A stretch of 64,000 bases of DNA, taken from contig NZ_CP079946.1 in the NCBI RefSeq assembly GCF_019968905.1, forward strand, positions 7,165,356-7,229,355, written 5' to 3'. This document shows positions 17,291 through 27,128 of the stretch, in pieces (within the stretch, counting starts at the first letter, position 1; every line of letters starts with the position of its first letter). The DNA comes from Corallococcus sp. EGB. GTDB taxonomy: Bacteria > Myxococcota > Myxococcia > Myxococcales > Myxococcaceae. The notes below the pieces were generated by a model that was not told where the DNA came from, did not search any database, and saw only the letters and a list, made by a program, of their open reading frames with translations. Both the position numbers and the translations under genes were made by a program.

Positions 17291-18088
17291 TCAGCGAAGG
17301 AAGGACAGCACCGGGGCCGCATCGCACGCCGCGGCCAGTCCCAGGGGCGCCACCACGAGGCACCCCAAGAGCCCGCGAGTCCACGCCCGCCGCAGTCCCG
17401 CCGCTTCACACGCCGCGTCCGCGTGTTGGAGGTTGCGAAGCACCGCGCGCCACCCCAGCGACAGGGAGACACCGCAAAGCGCCGCCACCGCCAGTCCCCG
17501 AGCCGCCCAATCCGAGGCGGCGTCGCCAAACAGCGGCCGCCACGACAGGTACACCGTCCCCTGGACGAGCCGCGCCACCGTGCAAGCCCCCGCGAGCACC
17601 ACGCCGGCAGTGGCCAGGGGCCGCACCCATCGCATGGGAGCGGGCCGCCGCAAACAGCGCCGCACGAGCGCCTTCCACGACGAGGACTCTGAAGCGGGAG
17701 CCGTCACGGGACGCCAGGACTCCACGGGCCGGGCCGCGTCGGTCTCGCGATAGCCCAGCGCCGGCAGCGCCAGGAGCAGGTCCGCCGCCAGCTCCCAGCA
17801 CAGGGCCAGCGCGCGCGCCAGCCGGGTGCGCGTCTCCAGCGACACCCAATCCACCATGGACGCGAGCGAGGGGAACTGCCCCACCCAAGCGTCGAACGCG
17901 GAGTCCAGCCGGTCCACCGCCGTGAGGATGCGGTCATCCAGCGTGTCCGCCGCCGCGTGCACGCCCACCGCGACCAGCGCGAGCAGCCCCAACGGCATGA
18001 ACGCCCAGCGGAACGCCCCGAGGAACCGGGAGACATCCGTGAGGAAGCTGCTCGAAGGCTCCGAGGAGTGGGATGGGTGGACCTGCAT
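17291..18088 (-). CDS. Polytopic membrane protein of unknown function
   Basis: A 265-residue protein with about four hydrophobic segments: near residues 22-45, 175-200, 208-228 and 240-262. No catalytic motif or named family is recognised. ATG 18088 is chosen because GGAGG lies eight bases upstream; the frame remains open further upstream but that sequence lies in a region rich in palindromes and is not protein-like. It is the first gene of a leftward group continuing with the M23 peptidase, which suggests an envelope role. Confidence 0.7.
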   Translation of the reverse strand: MQVHPSHSSEPSSSFLTDVSRFLGAFRWAFMPLGLLALVAVGVHAAADTLDDRILTAVDRLDSAFDAWVGQFPSLASMVDWVSLETRTRLARALALCWELAADLLLALPALGYRETDAARPVESWRPVTAPASESSSWKALVRRCLRRPAPMRWVRPLATAGVVLAGACTVARLVQGTVYLSWRPLFGDAASDWAARGLAVAALCGVSLSLGWRAVLRNLQHADAACEAAGLRRAWTRGLLGCLVVAPLGLAAACDAAPVLSFLR

Positions 18089-18255
18089 GGAGCGCGCCTC
18101 CGGGCGGTCCCCCATCAACGCGGGAGGCCCTCCCCGGGTTTTAAGCGTCCCGTCCCCCAGGACGAAAACACCCCCTGCCCCCATCCTGAGCCACCCTGGC
18201 GCGGCCAGGGGCCGAAACGAAGGACCTGCTGCGCGCTCCCGCGCCACGCGCTCCG

Positions 18256-18280
18256 AACCGGTCCGAGCGTCGGACAGGTT
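18256..18280. repeat. Imperfect 11-bp inverted repeat, copy 1
   Basis: Arms AACCGGTCCGA and TCGGACAGGTT flank a 3-base centre (GCG). The arms pair except for one position. The copy shares its outer arm with the copy at 18377-18401. It could be a protein-binding palindrome or a dispersed REP-like element. Confidence 0.65.
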
Positions 18281-18376
18281 TCCGCCGCTCGGGCGGAGCG
18301 GAAGCACTCCAGCCACGGCGGTGAGAGACCCCTCCGTGCGAGTGCGTCAGCGCGGCAGGTCGGCCACGGTTCTCGA

Positions 18377-18401
18377 AACCTGTCCGACTGTCGGACAGGT
18401 T
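18377..18401. repeat. Perfect 11-bp inverted repeat, copy 2
   Basis: Arms AACCTGTCCGA and TCGGACAGGTT are perfectly complementary around a 3-base centre (CTG). The 121-base offset from copy 1 and the conserved arm sequence show that the pair is not chance structure. There is no T-run, so it is not a typical terminator. Confidence 0.7.
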
Positions 18402-18498
18402 CCCAAGATGCGCCGCCGACGAGGTCCCCTGCCCCGCAATGACAACGCCCCGCCCCTTCGCGCCCGGAGGCGGAAGCAGACGGGGCGTCTTTTCCGGA

Positions 18499-18524
18499 AG
18501 CGGCCCTCCTCACGGAGGGCCGCT
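18499..18524 (-). terminator. Probable pnp transcription terminator hairpin
   Basis: A perfect 11-bp stem (AGCGGCCCTCC with GGAGGGCCGCT) and 4-base loop begins about 15 bases after the pnp stop codon on the minus strand. The following sequence has only a short T/A content, so termination may be weak or assisted; the hairpin could also protect the 3' end. Confidence 0.6.
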
Positions 18525-18539
18525 ACGCGGGGGCCGGAC

Positions 18540-20696
18540 TCAGGCCTTCGCGTCCGGCGTGGTCGTCACCGGGGCGGCGACCGCGGGGGGCGTGCCCTGC
18601 GCGTTGGCGCGCTCGGCCATGGCCTCCTTGCGCGACAGGCGGATCTTGCCCGTCTTGTCGATGCTGACGACCTTCACCAGCACCTCGTCGCCCTCGCTCA
18701 GCACGTCCGACACGCTCTTCACGCGCTTGTCGGACAGCTCGGAGATGTGGATGAGGCCGTCAGTGCCCGGGAACAGCTCCACGAAGGCGCCGAACTCGGC
18801 GATCTTCCGCACCGTGCCCGTGTAGATCTTCCCGATCTCCGCCTCTCGCGTGAGCGCCTGGATCATCGCGATGGCCGCCTTCACCGCCTCGCCGTTCGCG
18901 CTGGCGATGTCCACGCGGCCGGAGTCCTCGATGTTGATGGCCGCACCCGTGCGGGCGATGATGTCCTTGATCACCTTGCCGCCCGGCCCGATGACGTTCT
19001 TGATGAACTCCGGACGGATCTGGATGGTCGTGATGCGCGGCGCGAACTGGCTGATCTCCTTGCGCGGCGCGTTCAGCGTCTTCGCCATCTCCGCCAGGAT
19101 GTGCTCGCGGCCCTGACGCGCCTGCTCCAGCGCGCGGCTCATGATCTCCGTGGTGAGGCCGGTGATCTTGATGTCCATCTGGATGGACGTGATGCCCTTG
19201 GACGTGCCGCAGACCTTGAAGTCCATGTCGCCCAGGTGGTCCTCGTCACCCAGGATGTCGGACAGGATGGCGATCTTCTCACCCTCCTTCACCAGGCCCA
19301 TGGCGATGCCCGCCACCGGCGCCTTGATGGGCACGCCCGCGTCCATCAGCGCCAGCGTGCCACCGCACACGGACGCCATGGAGGACGAGCCGTTCGACTC
19401 CAGGATCTCGGAGACCAGGCGCACCGTGTACGGGAACGAGTCGCTGCCCGGAATCATGTTGCGCAGCGCGCGCTCCGCCAGGGCGCCATGGCCGACCTCG
19501 CGACGGCCGGGGCCGCGCAGGGGCTTGGTCTCGTTCACGCTGAACGGCGGGAAGTTGTAGTGCAGCATGAAGCGCTTGAAGGCCTGGCCGCTGAGCAGCT
19601 CCAGCCGCTGCTCGTCCTCGCTGGTGCCCAGCGTGACGACCACGAGCGCCTGCGTCTCGCCGCGGGTGAACACCGCGCTGCCGTGCGTGCGGGGCAGCAC
19701 GCCCACCTCGTTGGTGATGGGGCGCACCACGTTGTGCGGACGGCCACCGATGCGGCCACCGTTCACCGTGATTTCACGCATGTGCTCGTACTTCAGGTCC
19801 TCGATGACCTGCTTGGCGTGCTTCTCCACCTGCGGGGTGAAGGCCTCGCCCAGCTTCTCCTTCAGCGCCGCGACGGCCGCCTTCTTCGCCTTGGAGAGCG
19901 CCTCGTAGCGGGCCGCCTTCTCCTTGATGGCGTAGCCGGCCTTCACGCCCTCCATCGCCAGCTCGCGGACCTGGTTGCGCAGGCCCTCGTCGATGGTGGG
20001 GAGCTTCTCGTAGGCGCGCACCTGCTTCTTCAGCTCCGCGCGCAGCTGGTCCTGCAGGTCCAGCGCGGGCTGGGCGTTCTGACGGCCGAACTCCAGCGCC
20101 GCCACCATGTCCGCCTCGCTGACCTCCTCCGCGCCACCCTCCACCATCACGATGGCCTCGCGGCTCACCGCCATGACGAGGTCCAGGTCGCTCTGCTCGC
20201 GCTGCTTCGCGGTGGGGTTGGCCACGAACTGGCCGCCCACGCGGCCCACGCGGATGCCCGCGATGGGGCCGTTGAACGGGATGTCCGACACCCACAGCGC
20301 CGCGGAGGCGCCGGTGATGCCGTGGATGTCACCCTCGTTCTCCGGGTCCGCGGAGATGACGGACGCGATGACCTGCGTCTCGTAGGCGTAGCCTTCCGGG
20401 AACAGCGGGCGGCAGGAGCGGTCCACCAGACGGGAGGCCAGCGTCTCCTTCTCCGTCAGACGGCCCTCGCGCTTGAAGTAGCTGCCCGGGATGCGGCCCG
20501 CCGAGTACAGCTTCTCCTGGTACTCCACCGTGAGGGGCAGGAAGTCGACGTCCTTCTTCTCCCGCGCGCTCACCGCGGTCACGAGCAGCATGGTGTCGCC
20601 GTAGCGGACCACCACCGCGCCGTCGGCCTGCTTGGCCAGGCGGCCCGTCTCGATGCTCAGCTCGTTCTCACCAATCTTGACGCTCTTCTTCAACAT
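18540..20696 (-). CDS. pnp: Polyribonucleotide nucleotidyltransferase (PNPase)
   Basis: The 718-residue enzyme has the usual order: RNase PH domain 1 (about 10-140), alpha-helical domain (about 210-315), RNase PH domain 2 (about 320-540, with [23 protein letters not shown]), KH domain (about 555-620, [12 protein letters not shown]) and S1 domain (about 625-695). It degrades RNA phosphorolytically from the 3' end in the degradosome. ATG 20696 fits the conserved N-terminus MLKKSVKIG. It follows rpsO as in most proteobacteria; a long imperfect hairpin in its leader (20731-20793) is a candidate autoregulatory site. Confidence 0.97.
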   Translation of the reverse strand: MLKKSVKIGENELSIETGRLAKQADGAVVVRYGDTMLLVTAVSAREKKDVDFLPLTVEYQEKLYSAGRIPGSYFKREGRLTEKETLASRLVDRSCRPLFPEGYAYETQVIASVISADPENEGDIHGITGASAALWVSDIPFNGPIAGIRVGRVGGQFVANPTAKQREQSDLDLVMAVSREAIVMVEGGAEEVSEADMVAALEFGRQNAQPALDLQDQLRAELKKQVRAYEKLPTIDEGLRNQVRELAMEGVKAGYAIKEKAARYEALSKAKKAAVAALKEKLGEAFTPQVEKHAKQVIEDLKYEHMREITVNGGRIGGRPHNVVRPITNEVGVLPRTHGSAVFTRGETQALVVVTLGTSEDEQRLELLSGQAFKRFMLHYNFPPFSVNETKPLRGPGRREVGHGALAERALRNMIPGSDSFPYTVRLVSEILESNGSSSMASVCGGTLALMDAGVPIKAPVAGIAMGLVKEGEKIAILSDILGDEDHLGDMDFKVCGTSKGITSIQMDIKITGLTTEIMSRALEQARQGREHILAEMAKTLNAPRKEISQFAPRITTIQIRPEFIKNVIGPGGKVIKDIIARTGAAINIEDSGRVDIASANGEAVKAAIAMIQALTREAEIGKIYTGTVRKIAEFGAFVELFPGTDGLIHISELSDKRVKSVSDVLSEGDEVLVKVVSIDKTGKIRLSRKEAMAERANAQGTPPAVAAPVTTTPDAKA

Positions 20697-20730
20697 GTCG
20701 TGTGGCCTTCCGTGCCTGCTTCGCGTGCGA

Positions 20731-20793
20731 GGACCCTTTGACAGGCGCGGCCCGCCCACATGCGTGGGGCGGAGGCCGCCCGTAAAGGGGTCC
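20731..20793 (-). promoter_or_regulatory. Long imperfect hairpin in the pnp leader
   Basis: Outer arms GGACCCTTT and AAAGGGGTCC (one bulge) enclose a second stem formed by GGCGCGGCC/GCCC and GGGGC/GGCCGCC. The whole structure spans about 63 bases and ends 35 bases upstream of the pnp start codon. In E. coli, RNase III cuts a pnp leader stem and PNPase then represses its own mRNA; a similar role here is inference. Confidence 0.5.
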
Positions 20794-21067
20794 TCTGGGA
20801 ATGAGCGGTCGCCAGGGCCTGAAGCAGGCACATGCCAGACGAACGCTGCCTGTACTGCGGAAACGGGCTCCGTTGCGGAGCGCCGGAGGGATGGACCAGA
20901 CCTCTTGATCCCTGATCACACCCGCCCACCTGAAACGTCAGGTCGGCCGGTCTGAACGGAAACCAAAAGAGCCCGCCTCCACCACTCCCTCGCCCGACTC
21001 CTTCGCCTGCGTCCGCGCTTCGTGTTGAACCACTGCTGCTTCAAAAAACCGTGCTGCCCAAATGCGC

Positions 21068-21094
21068 GGGGCGCTGGTGATGTGCCAGCGCCCC
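21068..21094 (-). terminator. rpsO terminator-like hairpin
   Basis: A perfect 10-bp stem (GGGGCGCTGG with CCAGCGCCCC, 7-base loop) starts about 17 bases after the rpsO stop on the minus strand. The nearest T-run (six T) comes 19 bases later, so it may be a partial terminator or processing site that lowers read-through into pnp. Confidence 0.55.
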
Positions 21095-21110
21095 GGGTGC
21101 TGCTCGAGGA

Positions 21111-21380
21111 CTACTTGCGGATGCCGAGGCCCTCGATGAGCTTCTTGTAGCGGGCCACGTCCTTGGACTTGAGGTAGTCCAGCATGCGGCGGCGCTGACC
21201 GACCAGCTTCAGCAGACCGCGGCGGGAGTGGTGGTCCTTCTTGTGGGTCTTGAAGTGCTCGGTGAGCATGTTGATGCGCTCGGACAGCAGCGCCACCTGC
21301 ACCTCGGGCGAGCCGGTGTCGGACTCGTGGGTGCGGAACTTCGTGACCAGCTCGCTCTTGCGCTCCTGATGCAACGACAT
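21111..21380 (-). CDS. rpsO: 30S ribosomal protein S15
   Basis: The 89-residue product matches S15 throughout: [22 protein letters not shown] and [19 protein letters not shown], with RRRMLDYLK in the last helices. It binds 16S rRNA helices 20-22 early in 30S assembly. It has its own promoter (21481-21509) and a 100-base leader, which is the place where S15 autoregulation would act. Confidence 0.98.
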   Translation of the reverse strand: MSLHQERKSELVTKFRTHESDTGSPEVQVALLSERINMLTEHFKTHKKDHHSRRGLLKLVGQRRRMLDYLKSKDVARYKKLIEGLGIRK

Positions 21381-21480
21381 GGGCTTCTTCCTGAATCCCG
21401 CTCCGGGGTGACTGCTCGTGCCGCCTGGGTCCGCGGAGGGGTACAGACCCGGCCACATGGTCCTACTAACGAGCGGGCCG

Positions 21481-21509
21481 CTTATAAGCTTCACCCCCTG
21501 GGGGGTCAA
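21481..21509 (-). promoter_or_regulatory. Sigma-70-type promoter for rpsO
   Basis: On the minus strand the -35 box TTGACC and the -10 box TATAAG are separated by exactly 17 bases. The TGA inside the -35 box is also the stop codon of the upstream MoaD-like gene. The spacer contains a CCCCC/GGGGG inverted repeat. Transcription would begin about 90-95 bases upstream of the rpsO start. Confidence 0.65.
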
Positions 21510-21835
21510 CCTTCGCCGCCCGTCCGTCCGCCCTTCGGGGGGCGTGACAGTGCGAAGACGTACAACCGGCACCCGGCATCCATTCCGCCCCCACCCGGGG
21601 AGAGCTCCCGGGCCGAGGCCTCGTCCAGGGCCATGTGCAGGTAGGGGCCCCCCGCGTCGCCGCCGTCGCCCGCCAGCAGCTTCTGGGTGCGCGGGTACAG
21701 CCGCAGGAGCGCCTCCACCACGTCGCCGATGTCCGCCGTCGCGGGCACGCCCAGGGACAGCTCGCGCCGCCCGTCGAAGGCGCCGCGAAGGCCCGGGGCC
21801 ACGCTCACGGAGATGTCATGGGTCCGGGAGGCCAC
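21506..21835 (-). CDS. MoaD/ThiS-like beta-grasp protein with an extended C-terminus
   Basis: A 109-residue protein from GTG 21835 with the beta-grasp pattern of MoaD/ThiS: an N-terminal hairpin ([20 protein letters not shown]), a helix ([12 protein letters not shown]) and a final strand ([15 protein letters not shown]). MoaD and ThiS end in a free Gly-Gly that is adenylated and thiocarboxylated. Here Gly102-Gly103 occupies that place but is followed by RTGGEG. It could need C-terminal trimming, or the GG function may be lost. It lies one base after the truB stop, at the end of the infB cluster. No E1-like (MoeB/ThiF) gene is in the window. Confidence 0.7.
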   Translation of the reverse strand: MASRTHDISVSVAPGLRGAFDGRRELSLGVPATADIGDVVEALLRLYPRTQKLLAGDGGDAGGPYLHMALDEASARELSPGGGGMDAGCRLYVFALSRPPKGGRTGGEG

Positions 21836-21836
21836 T

Positions 21837-22700
21837 TCAGACGAAGACCCGCAGGTAGCGAAGCCGCCCGCCCACCACTTCCGCCATGGCGAGCAGCGCG
21901 TCATCCGGGCCCAGCACCCGCACCCGGCCCGGCACGGGGGCGACCTCCACGGGGACGCCGTGCGACACCCGCCGCGCCTCCTCCGCGTTCACCCGGACCG
22001 CAGGCAGGTCCGTCAGTGACTCCGCCAGCGACACCAGCCGCCCGGCCACGGCCTCGCGGGGCAGCGAGGCCAGGTCCCCCAGGGGAATCGCCCGCGCCAG
22101 CGTGAAGGGGCCACTCATGGTGCGCCGCAGCGCCTCCAGGTGCGCCCCGCAGCCCAGCGCGCGGCCCAGATCATACGCCAGCGTGCGCACGTAGAAGCCC
22201 TTGGAGCACCGCACGGACAGGGTCAGCCGGTCCGCGGAGAAGTCGCGCAGCACCAGCTCGTGGACGGTGACGGTGCGGCTCGCCCGCTCCACCTCTGCAC
22301 CCGCGCGCGCCAGCTCGTACAGCCGCTTCCCGGCCACCTTCACCGCCGAGTACATGGGCGGCACCTGTTCGAAGGTGCCCCGGAACCGGGCGAGCACCGC
22401 CTCCAGGAGCGGGGCGGTGAGCGGGGGCACCGGGGCCTCCGCGGTGGGCTTGCCCTGGGCGTCCTGGGTGTCCGTCTCCACGCCCAGCCTCACCACGGCG
22501 TCGTAGGCCTTGTCGCCCTCCGTGATGATGCCGGCGACCTTGGTGGCCTCTCCCAGGCACACCGGCAGCACGCCGGTGGCCATGGGGTCCAGCGTGCCCG
22601 TGTGGCCCGCCTTCTTCACCTTCAGCAGGCCGCGCACCTGGCGGACCACGTCGAAGGACGTGGGGCCCAGGGGCTTGTCGATGACGAGAACGCCGTCCAT
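21837..22700 (-). CDS. truB: tRNA pseudouridine(55) synthase
   Basis: The 287-residue product matches Tru[19 protein letters not shown] at the N-terminus, the catalytic motif [18 protein letters not shown] with catalytic Asp38, and a C-terminal PUA-like region. It converts U55 of tRNAs to pseudouridine. It follows rbfA with ten bases between them, in the conserved nusA-infB order. Confidence 0.96.
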   Translation of the reverse strand: MDGVLVIDKPLGPTSFDVVRQVRGLLKVKKAGHTGTLDPMATGVLPVCLGEATKVAGIITEGDKAYDAVVRLGVETDTQDAQGKPTAEAPVPPLTAPLLEAVLARFRGTFEQVPPMYSAVKVAGKRLYELARAGAEVERASRTVTVHELVLRDFSADRLTLSVRCSKGFYVRTLAYDLGRALGCGAHLEALRRTMSGPFTLARAIPLGDLASLPREAVAGRLVSLAESLTDLPAVRVNAEEARRVSHGVPVEVAPVPGRVRVLGPDDALLAMAEVVGGRLRYLRVFV

Positions 22701-22710
22701 GAAGCGGGGC

Positions 22711-23070
22711 CTACCAGCCTTCCTTCCCGCGCACCTCGCGCAGGAGCCGGTCGATCTTATCGCCCTCGCCCACGGACGCGTCGAAGGCGAAGAAGATTTC
22801 CGGCGACACGCGCAGGTTGACCGCGGACGTCACCTCGCGGCGCACGAAGCCCTTGGCCGCGTCCAGGCCCTTCTGCGTGTCCGCCTTCTCCTGGTCCGTG
22901 CCCAGCATCGAATAGAAGACCTTCGCCACCCGCAGGTCCGGCGACACCTTCACGCCGGTGATGGTGATGAAGCCGATGCGCGGGTCGCGCAACTGCCCCC
23001 GCGTCAGCAGGTCGCCGATGGCCGCCTGAATCTCCTGCCCCACCCGCTCGGGTCGTGCATGCGTCGTCAT
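22711..23070 (-). CDS. rbfA: Ribosome-binding factor A
   Basis: A 119-residue RbfA with the KH-like core: [32 protein letters not shown] and [12 protein letters not shown]. RbfA helps mature the 16S 5' end and 30S subunit. ATG 23070 has GGAG nine bases upstream and overlaps the ylxP stop (ATGA), so translation is coupled. Confidence 0.95.
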   Translation of the reverse strand: MTTHARPERVGQEIQAAIGDLLTRGQLRDPRIGFITITGVKVSPDLRVAKVFYSMLGTDQEKADTQKGLDAAKGFVRREVTSAVNLRVSPEIFFAFDASVGEGDKIDRLLREVRGKEGW

Positions 23071-23672
23071 TTCTTCTCCCAATCTCGCGGGTTGCGCAGC
23101 GCCCGGGCCTTGGCCCGTGCGTCATCCAACGTCAGCGTTCCACCCTCACCCGTGGAGCGGGCAGGCCCGGGCCCGGGGCCCGCGCCCTCGTGCCGCTGCT
23201 CCCACGCGCCCAGCCCCTCCGCCTCCGCCAGGGAACGGTCGCTGCGCAGGAAGCGCGCGATGGCCGCCTCCGTGTGCGCGTGCGCGTCCTCGGGGGACAG
23301 GTGGGCGTCCTCGGCCTCCGGTTCGGGGACCCGGACCGGCGCGCGGAAGGCGCCCCCAGGGCCCTTGTCGGAATAGAGCTGGTCCCCGAAGGCGAGGACC
23401 TCCGTCTCCCGGGCCATCAGCGGCGCGACGTACATCTCCTCCACGAAGTGGATGATCTTCTCCAGTTGCTCATCCACGTGCCGGCGGTCGTTGCCCACCA
23501 CGGCCAGGGCCACCGACGCCTTCTGCCAGAGGTCCTGGTCGTCCACTTCCGCGACGGCCACGTTGAAGCGGGCCTTCACCCGGTCCGTCACCCGGCGGAG
23601 CACCTGCCGCTTGGACTTCAGCGAAGCGCTCTCCGGAATCTGGAGGGTGAGGCGTGCGACTCCCACGAACAT
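23067..23672 (-). CDS. YlxP-like (DUF503) protein with a C-terminal extension
   Basis: The first about 95 residues match YlxP/DUF503 ([51 protein letters not shown]), a small protein linked to the nusA-infB operon and 30S maturation. Typical YlxP is about 90-95 residues; here another about 105 acidic and Ala/Gly-rich residues follow (for example [22 protein letters not shown]), ending in a charged helix. The extension is probably disordered. The gene ends on the rbfA start codon. Confidence 0.85.
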   Translation of the reverse strand: MFVGVARLTLQIPESASLKSKRQVLRRVTDRVKARFNVAVAEVDDQDLWQKASVALAVVGNDRRHVDEQLEKIIHFVEEMYVAPLMARETEVLAFGDQLYSDKGPGGAFRAPVRVPEPEAEDAHLSPEDAHAHTEAAIARFLRSDRSLAEAEGLGAWEQRHEGAGPGPGPARSTGEGGTLTLDDARAKARALRNPRDWEKK

Positions 23673-23741
23673 AGAGGTCCCCCGGGCCGGCGGCCGCCCG
23701 GGCGCAGCACCTGCGCCCAGGCTCCGTCGCGTCTTCCTTCA

Positions 23742-23768
23742 CCCGGGAAAGGTGGGGCCTTCCCCGGG
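23742..23768 (-). terminator. Terminator-like hairpin between infB and ylxP
   Basis: An 11-bp stem with one mismatch (CCCGGGAAAGG and CCTTCCCCGGG on the plus strand, 5-base loop) lies 24 bases after the infB stop. There is no T-run on the minus strand, so it may be an attenuator or RNA-processing site within the operon rather than a full terminator. Confidence 0.4.
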
Positions 23769-23792
23769 GTCCGTCGAGTACGCCCCTCGGGG

Positions 23793-26700
23793 TTACGAGA
23801 GGCTCTGGCGGGTCTCCTCGATCTCGTAGGCCTCGATGATGTCGCCGGCCTTGAGGTCGTTGAAGTTCTCGATGCCGATACCGCACTCGAAGCCCTGGGC
23901 GACTTCCTTCACGTCGTCCTTGAAGCGGCGCAGCGACGCCATCTTCCCGGAGAAGAGCTGCTTGTTCTCGCGCATGAGGCGCACGAACGAGCCGCGCTTC
24001 ATCACGCCGTCCAGGACGGCCGCGCCGGCGATGGTGCCCAGCTTCGGCACGTTGAAGGTGTTGCGCACCTCCGCACGGCCCAGCTTGCGCTCGGTGCGGA
24101 TGGGCTCCAGGAGGCCCTCCATCTCCGTGCGAACCCCGTCGATGAGTTCGTAGATGATGGAGTAGCTCTGCAGCGTCACCTGCTGCGCCTTGGCCGCGGC
24201 CTCCGCGCCCGACTCCGGCTTCACGTTGAAGCCGAGCACGACGCCCTTGGAAGCGGCGGCGCGCATGACGTCGGTCTCCGTGATGGCGCCCACGCCCGCG
24301 TCGATGATGACCACCCGCACCTTGTGCGTGGTGAGCTTGTCCACCGCCTGACGCACGGCCTCCGCCGAGCCCTGCACGTCCGCCTTGATGATGACGCGCA
24401 GCTCCTTGGGCCCGCCGCCCGCCTTCGTCTTGGCGAAGAGCTGGTCCAGGGACTCGCGGCTGACCTTGCTGAGCTCCGTCTGCCGCTCCTTCATGGCGCG
24501 GTGGTCGGCGATCTGCTTGGCCGCCTTCTCGTCGGAGACGACGTTGATGGCGTCACCCGCGGTGGGCACGCCGGACAGGCCGACGACCTCCGCGCAGTAG
24601 CCCGGCTTCACTTCCTTCACCTGCTCGCCGCGGCTGTTGTTCATCGCGCGGACGCGGCCGTAGTGCGTGCCGGTGACGATGGCGTCGCCCAGCTTGAGCG
24701 TGCCCTCCTGCACCAGCACCGTGGCCACGGGACCGCGGCCACGCTCCAGCTTCGCCTCCACGATGGCGCCCACGGACGGGCGCGCCGGGTTGGCGGTCAG
24801 CTCGAGGACCTCCGCCTGCAGGGCCAGGTTCTCCAGGAGGAGATCCAGGTTCATCTTCGTCTTGGCGGAGACGGGCACCATGATGGTCTCGCCGCCCCAC
24901 TCTTCCGGCACCAGCTCGTGGCCCGCGAGGTCCTTCTTCACGCGGTCGGGGTTGGCGCCCGGGACGTCCATCTTGTTGATGGCGACGACGATGGGCACTT
25001 CCGCCTGCTTGGCGTGCTTGATGGCCTCGATGGTCTGGGGCATCACGCCGTCATCCGCGGCCACCACCAGCACCACGATGTCCGTCACGTTGGCGCCACG
25101 GGCGCGCATGGACGTGAAGGCCTCGTGGCCCGGGGTGTCCAGGAACGTGACGTCGCCGCGCGCGGTGGACACGCTGTACGCACCGATGTGCTGGGTGATG
25201 CCGCCCGCCTCGCCCGCGGCCACGCTGGCCTGGCGGATGGCGTCCAGGAGGCTCGTCTTGCCGTGGTCGACGTGGCCCATGATGGTGACCACCGGCGGAC
25301 GGGGACGCTCGTCCTCGGCCTTGGCCGTGACCTCCGGCAGGTAGTCCTCCACCTCGAAGCCGACGCGCTCGACCTTCCAGCCGTAATCGCTGGCGATGAG
25401 CTCCGCGGTGTCGGCGTCCAGGATCTGGTTCGCCGTGGCCATCTTCTGCATGCCCATCAGCTTCTTGATGAGCTCCGCGGTGCGGATACCCATGCGCTGC
25501 CCCAGGTCGGAGACGCTGATGCCCTCCTGGAGCTTGATGACCTTCTTCTCCTCGGCCATCTGGGTGATCTGCGTCTTGGCGCCCTTCTTCGTGGGCTTGC
25601 GCTTCTTGCCGCGGACGGGGATCTGGATGCGGCCCCAGACCATGTCCGACAGCTCCTGCTTGGACACGCTGGTCGTCTCAGGCCCCGTGCGCTTGCGCTG
25701 CCCGCGCTCCTTGTTCTTGGAGACGTCCACGAGCTCGCGGCCGCGGCCCAGGTGATCCTGGACGACCTTGTACTCGCGCTTCTCCGTCGGGATGCCGGCG
25801 CGGCCCGGGGCCATGGGGTACTGCTTGGCCTGGGTCGTGGTGGGCGTGACGCGGCGGACCTGGATGAGCGGGCGCGAAATCACCACGGCCTGGGTGGCCG
25901 TGGGGCGCGCCTGGGCACCCGGCGTGGGCGCGACCTGGGCGTGCGGCACGCCGCCGACCATGATGGTCGGGCCGGTGGGCTGCACCGGAGTCGCTCCCGT
26001 GGCGCCCGCCGAGGGAGGCGTGGACGGACGCACCGGTCCCGTCTGGCCGGGGCGCGCCTGCACGGGCGCTCCCGGGCGGTTCTGCATGGGCCCCGAACCC
26101 GGACGGCCCTGCATGGGCGCGCCAGGACGGCTGCCCGGACCCGAGGGCCCACCCGGACGACCACCGGCACCACCCGGCCCCCCCGGACGGCTGCCCGGCG
26201 GCCCACCGGGGCGCCCGCCCGTGGAACCCGGACGCTGCACGTAACCGGGACCTCGGGAGATGACCGTCGCGGACGTCGACGTGGAAGAAGGCGTCCGTGC
26301 GGTGGGCGGGACCGGCGAGCGCGTAGGGGGGTTGGGCAAGCGGGGACTCTCCTGCGTAGGACTGCGCGGTGTCGCCGTGGCCGGGGTCGGCTCGGCGGCC
26401 CGGGGCGTCTCCGCCACGGCCGCGGGAGGCGGGGTGGACGGCGGTGTCACGGGCGGGGTGACGGATGCGGCAACAGACGGGGTGGCCGGGGCCTCGGGGG
26501 CCGGGGTCGGCTCCGGGGCGGCGGCGATGGTGGCGACGGTCGCCTCGGGCGGAGCGGCCGTCTCGGCGGGCGCTTCCGGAGCGCGGGCCGCGGGCGCGGC
26601 CTCCACGGGCGCGGGGGGCGGCTCCGGGGCGGCAGGCGCCTGCGGCGGCTCCTGCGTCACGGGCGCGGCGGCCTGCGGCTCCGGCATGGCCTCCGGCTGC

Positions 26701-27008
26701 TCGTAGGCCGGCTCGGCGGTCTGCGCGTGGGCGTCCTGGGCCTCGGGCGCGGACGTCCCCGCGGGCGCGCCGACCTTGCGGCGCACCACGAAGCCCTTCG
26801 CGGCGACAGGCGCGGCGGCCTGCTTCGGCTTGCGCTTGTCCAGGATCTTCTGGACCGCGGCCGTGGCCTGGTCATCGTCCAGGGAGGACGAGTGGCTCTT
26901 GACGTCGTAACCCAGCCCGGCGAGCTCGGTCACGACCTCCTTGTTGTCGAGCTCAATCCCGTGGCTCTTGAGCTCCTTGGCGATTTCGTGAACGCGCTTC
27001 TTCGACAT
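23793..27008 (-). CDS. infB: Translation initiation factor IF-2
   Basis: A 1071-residue IF2. The N-terminus has an IF2_N helix domain (about 1-60), then about 190 residues of Pro/Ala/Glu-rich sequence, then about 110 residues of GGRPGG/RPG-type Gly-Pro-Arg repeats (about 250-380), then a second IF2_N-like domain (about 480-540). The GTPase domain begins near residue 575 with GHVDHGKTS and contains DTPGHEAF and NKMD. Domains II, III and C-terminal IF2 domains follow to the end. It brings fMet-tRNA to the 30S subunit. E. coli IF2 is 890 residues, so most of the excess is in the disordered N-terminal extension. Confidence 0.97.
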   Translation of the reverse strand: MSKKRVHEIAKELKSHGIELDNKEVVTELAGLGYDVKSHSSSLDDDQATAAVQKILDKRKPKQAAAPVAAKGFVVRRKVGAPAGTSAPEAQDAHAQTAEPAYEQPEAMPEPQAAAPVTQEPPQAPAAPEPPPAPVEAAPAARAPEAPAETAAPPEATVATIAAAPEPTPAPEAPATPSVAASVTPPVTPPSTPPPAAVAETPRAAEPTPATATPRSPTQESPRLPNPPTRSPVPPTARTPSSTSTSATVISRGPGYVQRPGSTGGRPGGPPGSRPGGPGGAGGRPGGPSGPGSRPGAPMQGRPGSGPMQNRPGAPVQARPGQTGPVRPSTPPSAGATGATPVQPTGPTIMVGGVPHAQVAPTPGAQARPTATQAVVISRPLIQVRRVTPTTTQAKQYPMAPGRAGIPTEKREYKVVQDHLGRGRELVDVSKNKERGQRKRTGPETTSVSKQELSDMVWGRIQIPVRGKKRKPTKKGAKTQITQMAEEKKVIKLQEGISVSDLGQRMGIRTAELIKKLMGMQKMATANQILDADTAELIASDYGWKVERVGFEVEDYLPEVTAKAEDERPRPPVVTIMGHVDHGKTSLLDAIRQASVAAGEAGGITQHIGAYSVSTARGDVTFLDTPGHEAFTSMRARGANVTDIVVLVVAADDGVMPQTIEAIKHAKQAEVPIVVAINKMDVPGANPDRVKKDLAGHELVPEEWGGETIMVPVSAKTKMNLDLLLENLALQAEVLELTANPARPSVGAIVEAKLERGRGPVATVLVQEGTLKLGDAIVTGTHYGRVRAMNNSRGEQVKEVKPGYCAEVVGLSGVPTAGDAINVVSDEKAAKQIADHRAMKERQTELSKVSRESLDQLFAKTKAGGGPKELRVIIKADVQGSAEAVRQAVDKLTTHKVRVVIIDAGVGAITETDVMRAAASKGVVLGFNVKPESGAEAAAKAQQVTLQSYSIIYELIDGVRTEMEGLLEPIRTERKLGRAEVRNTFNVPKLGTIAGAAVLDGVMKRGSFVRLMRENKQLFSGKMASLRRFKDDVKEVAQGFECGIGIENFNDLKAGDIIEAYEIEETRQSLS

Positions 27009-27128
27009 ACCTTGATTGGCCTTCTGCTCCGCCGACGACGAGGCCGAGCACCCTAGTCCAAAGCCGAAATTGTGTGCGAGTGGTGCTTAACAACCACCTC
27101 CCCCCGCAACCTCTCCACCCTCCCGCCC

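Larger units (their letters stand above)
18089..18539. other. Non-coding region between pnp and a divergent-side membrane gene
   Basis: About 450 bases with no convincing gene. It holds two copies of an 11-bp inverted repeat (18256-18280 and 18377-18401) and the pnp terminator hairpin (18499-18524). It serves as the 3' region of pnp and the 5' region of the membrane-protein gene at 17291-18088. Open frames crossing it lack ribosome sites and similarity. Confidence 0.6.
20697..21110. other. rpsO-pnp intergenic region
   Basis: About 414 bases between the rpsO stop and the pnp start, both on the minus strand. It contains an rpsO hairpin (21068-21094) followed 19 bases later by a T6 run on the minus strand, and a long leader hairpin close to pnp (20731-20793). 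I see no protein-coding frame with a ribosome site. A pnp promoter may lie here, but I could not identify one with confidence. Confidence 0.6.

Noticed and set aside
17826..20741. Long plus-strand frame opposite pnp
   Set aside because: It is a GC-bias shadow; the minus strand encodes a full-length PNPase.
23055..27056. Long plus-strand frame opposite infB
   Set aside because: Shadow of IF2; no domains and no ribosome site.
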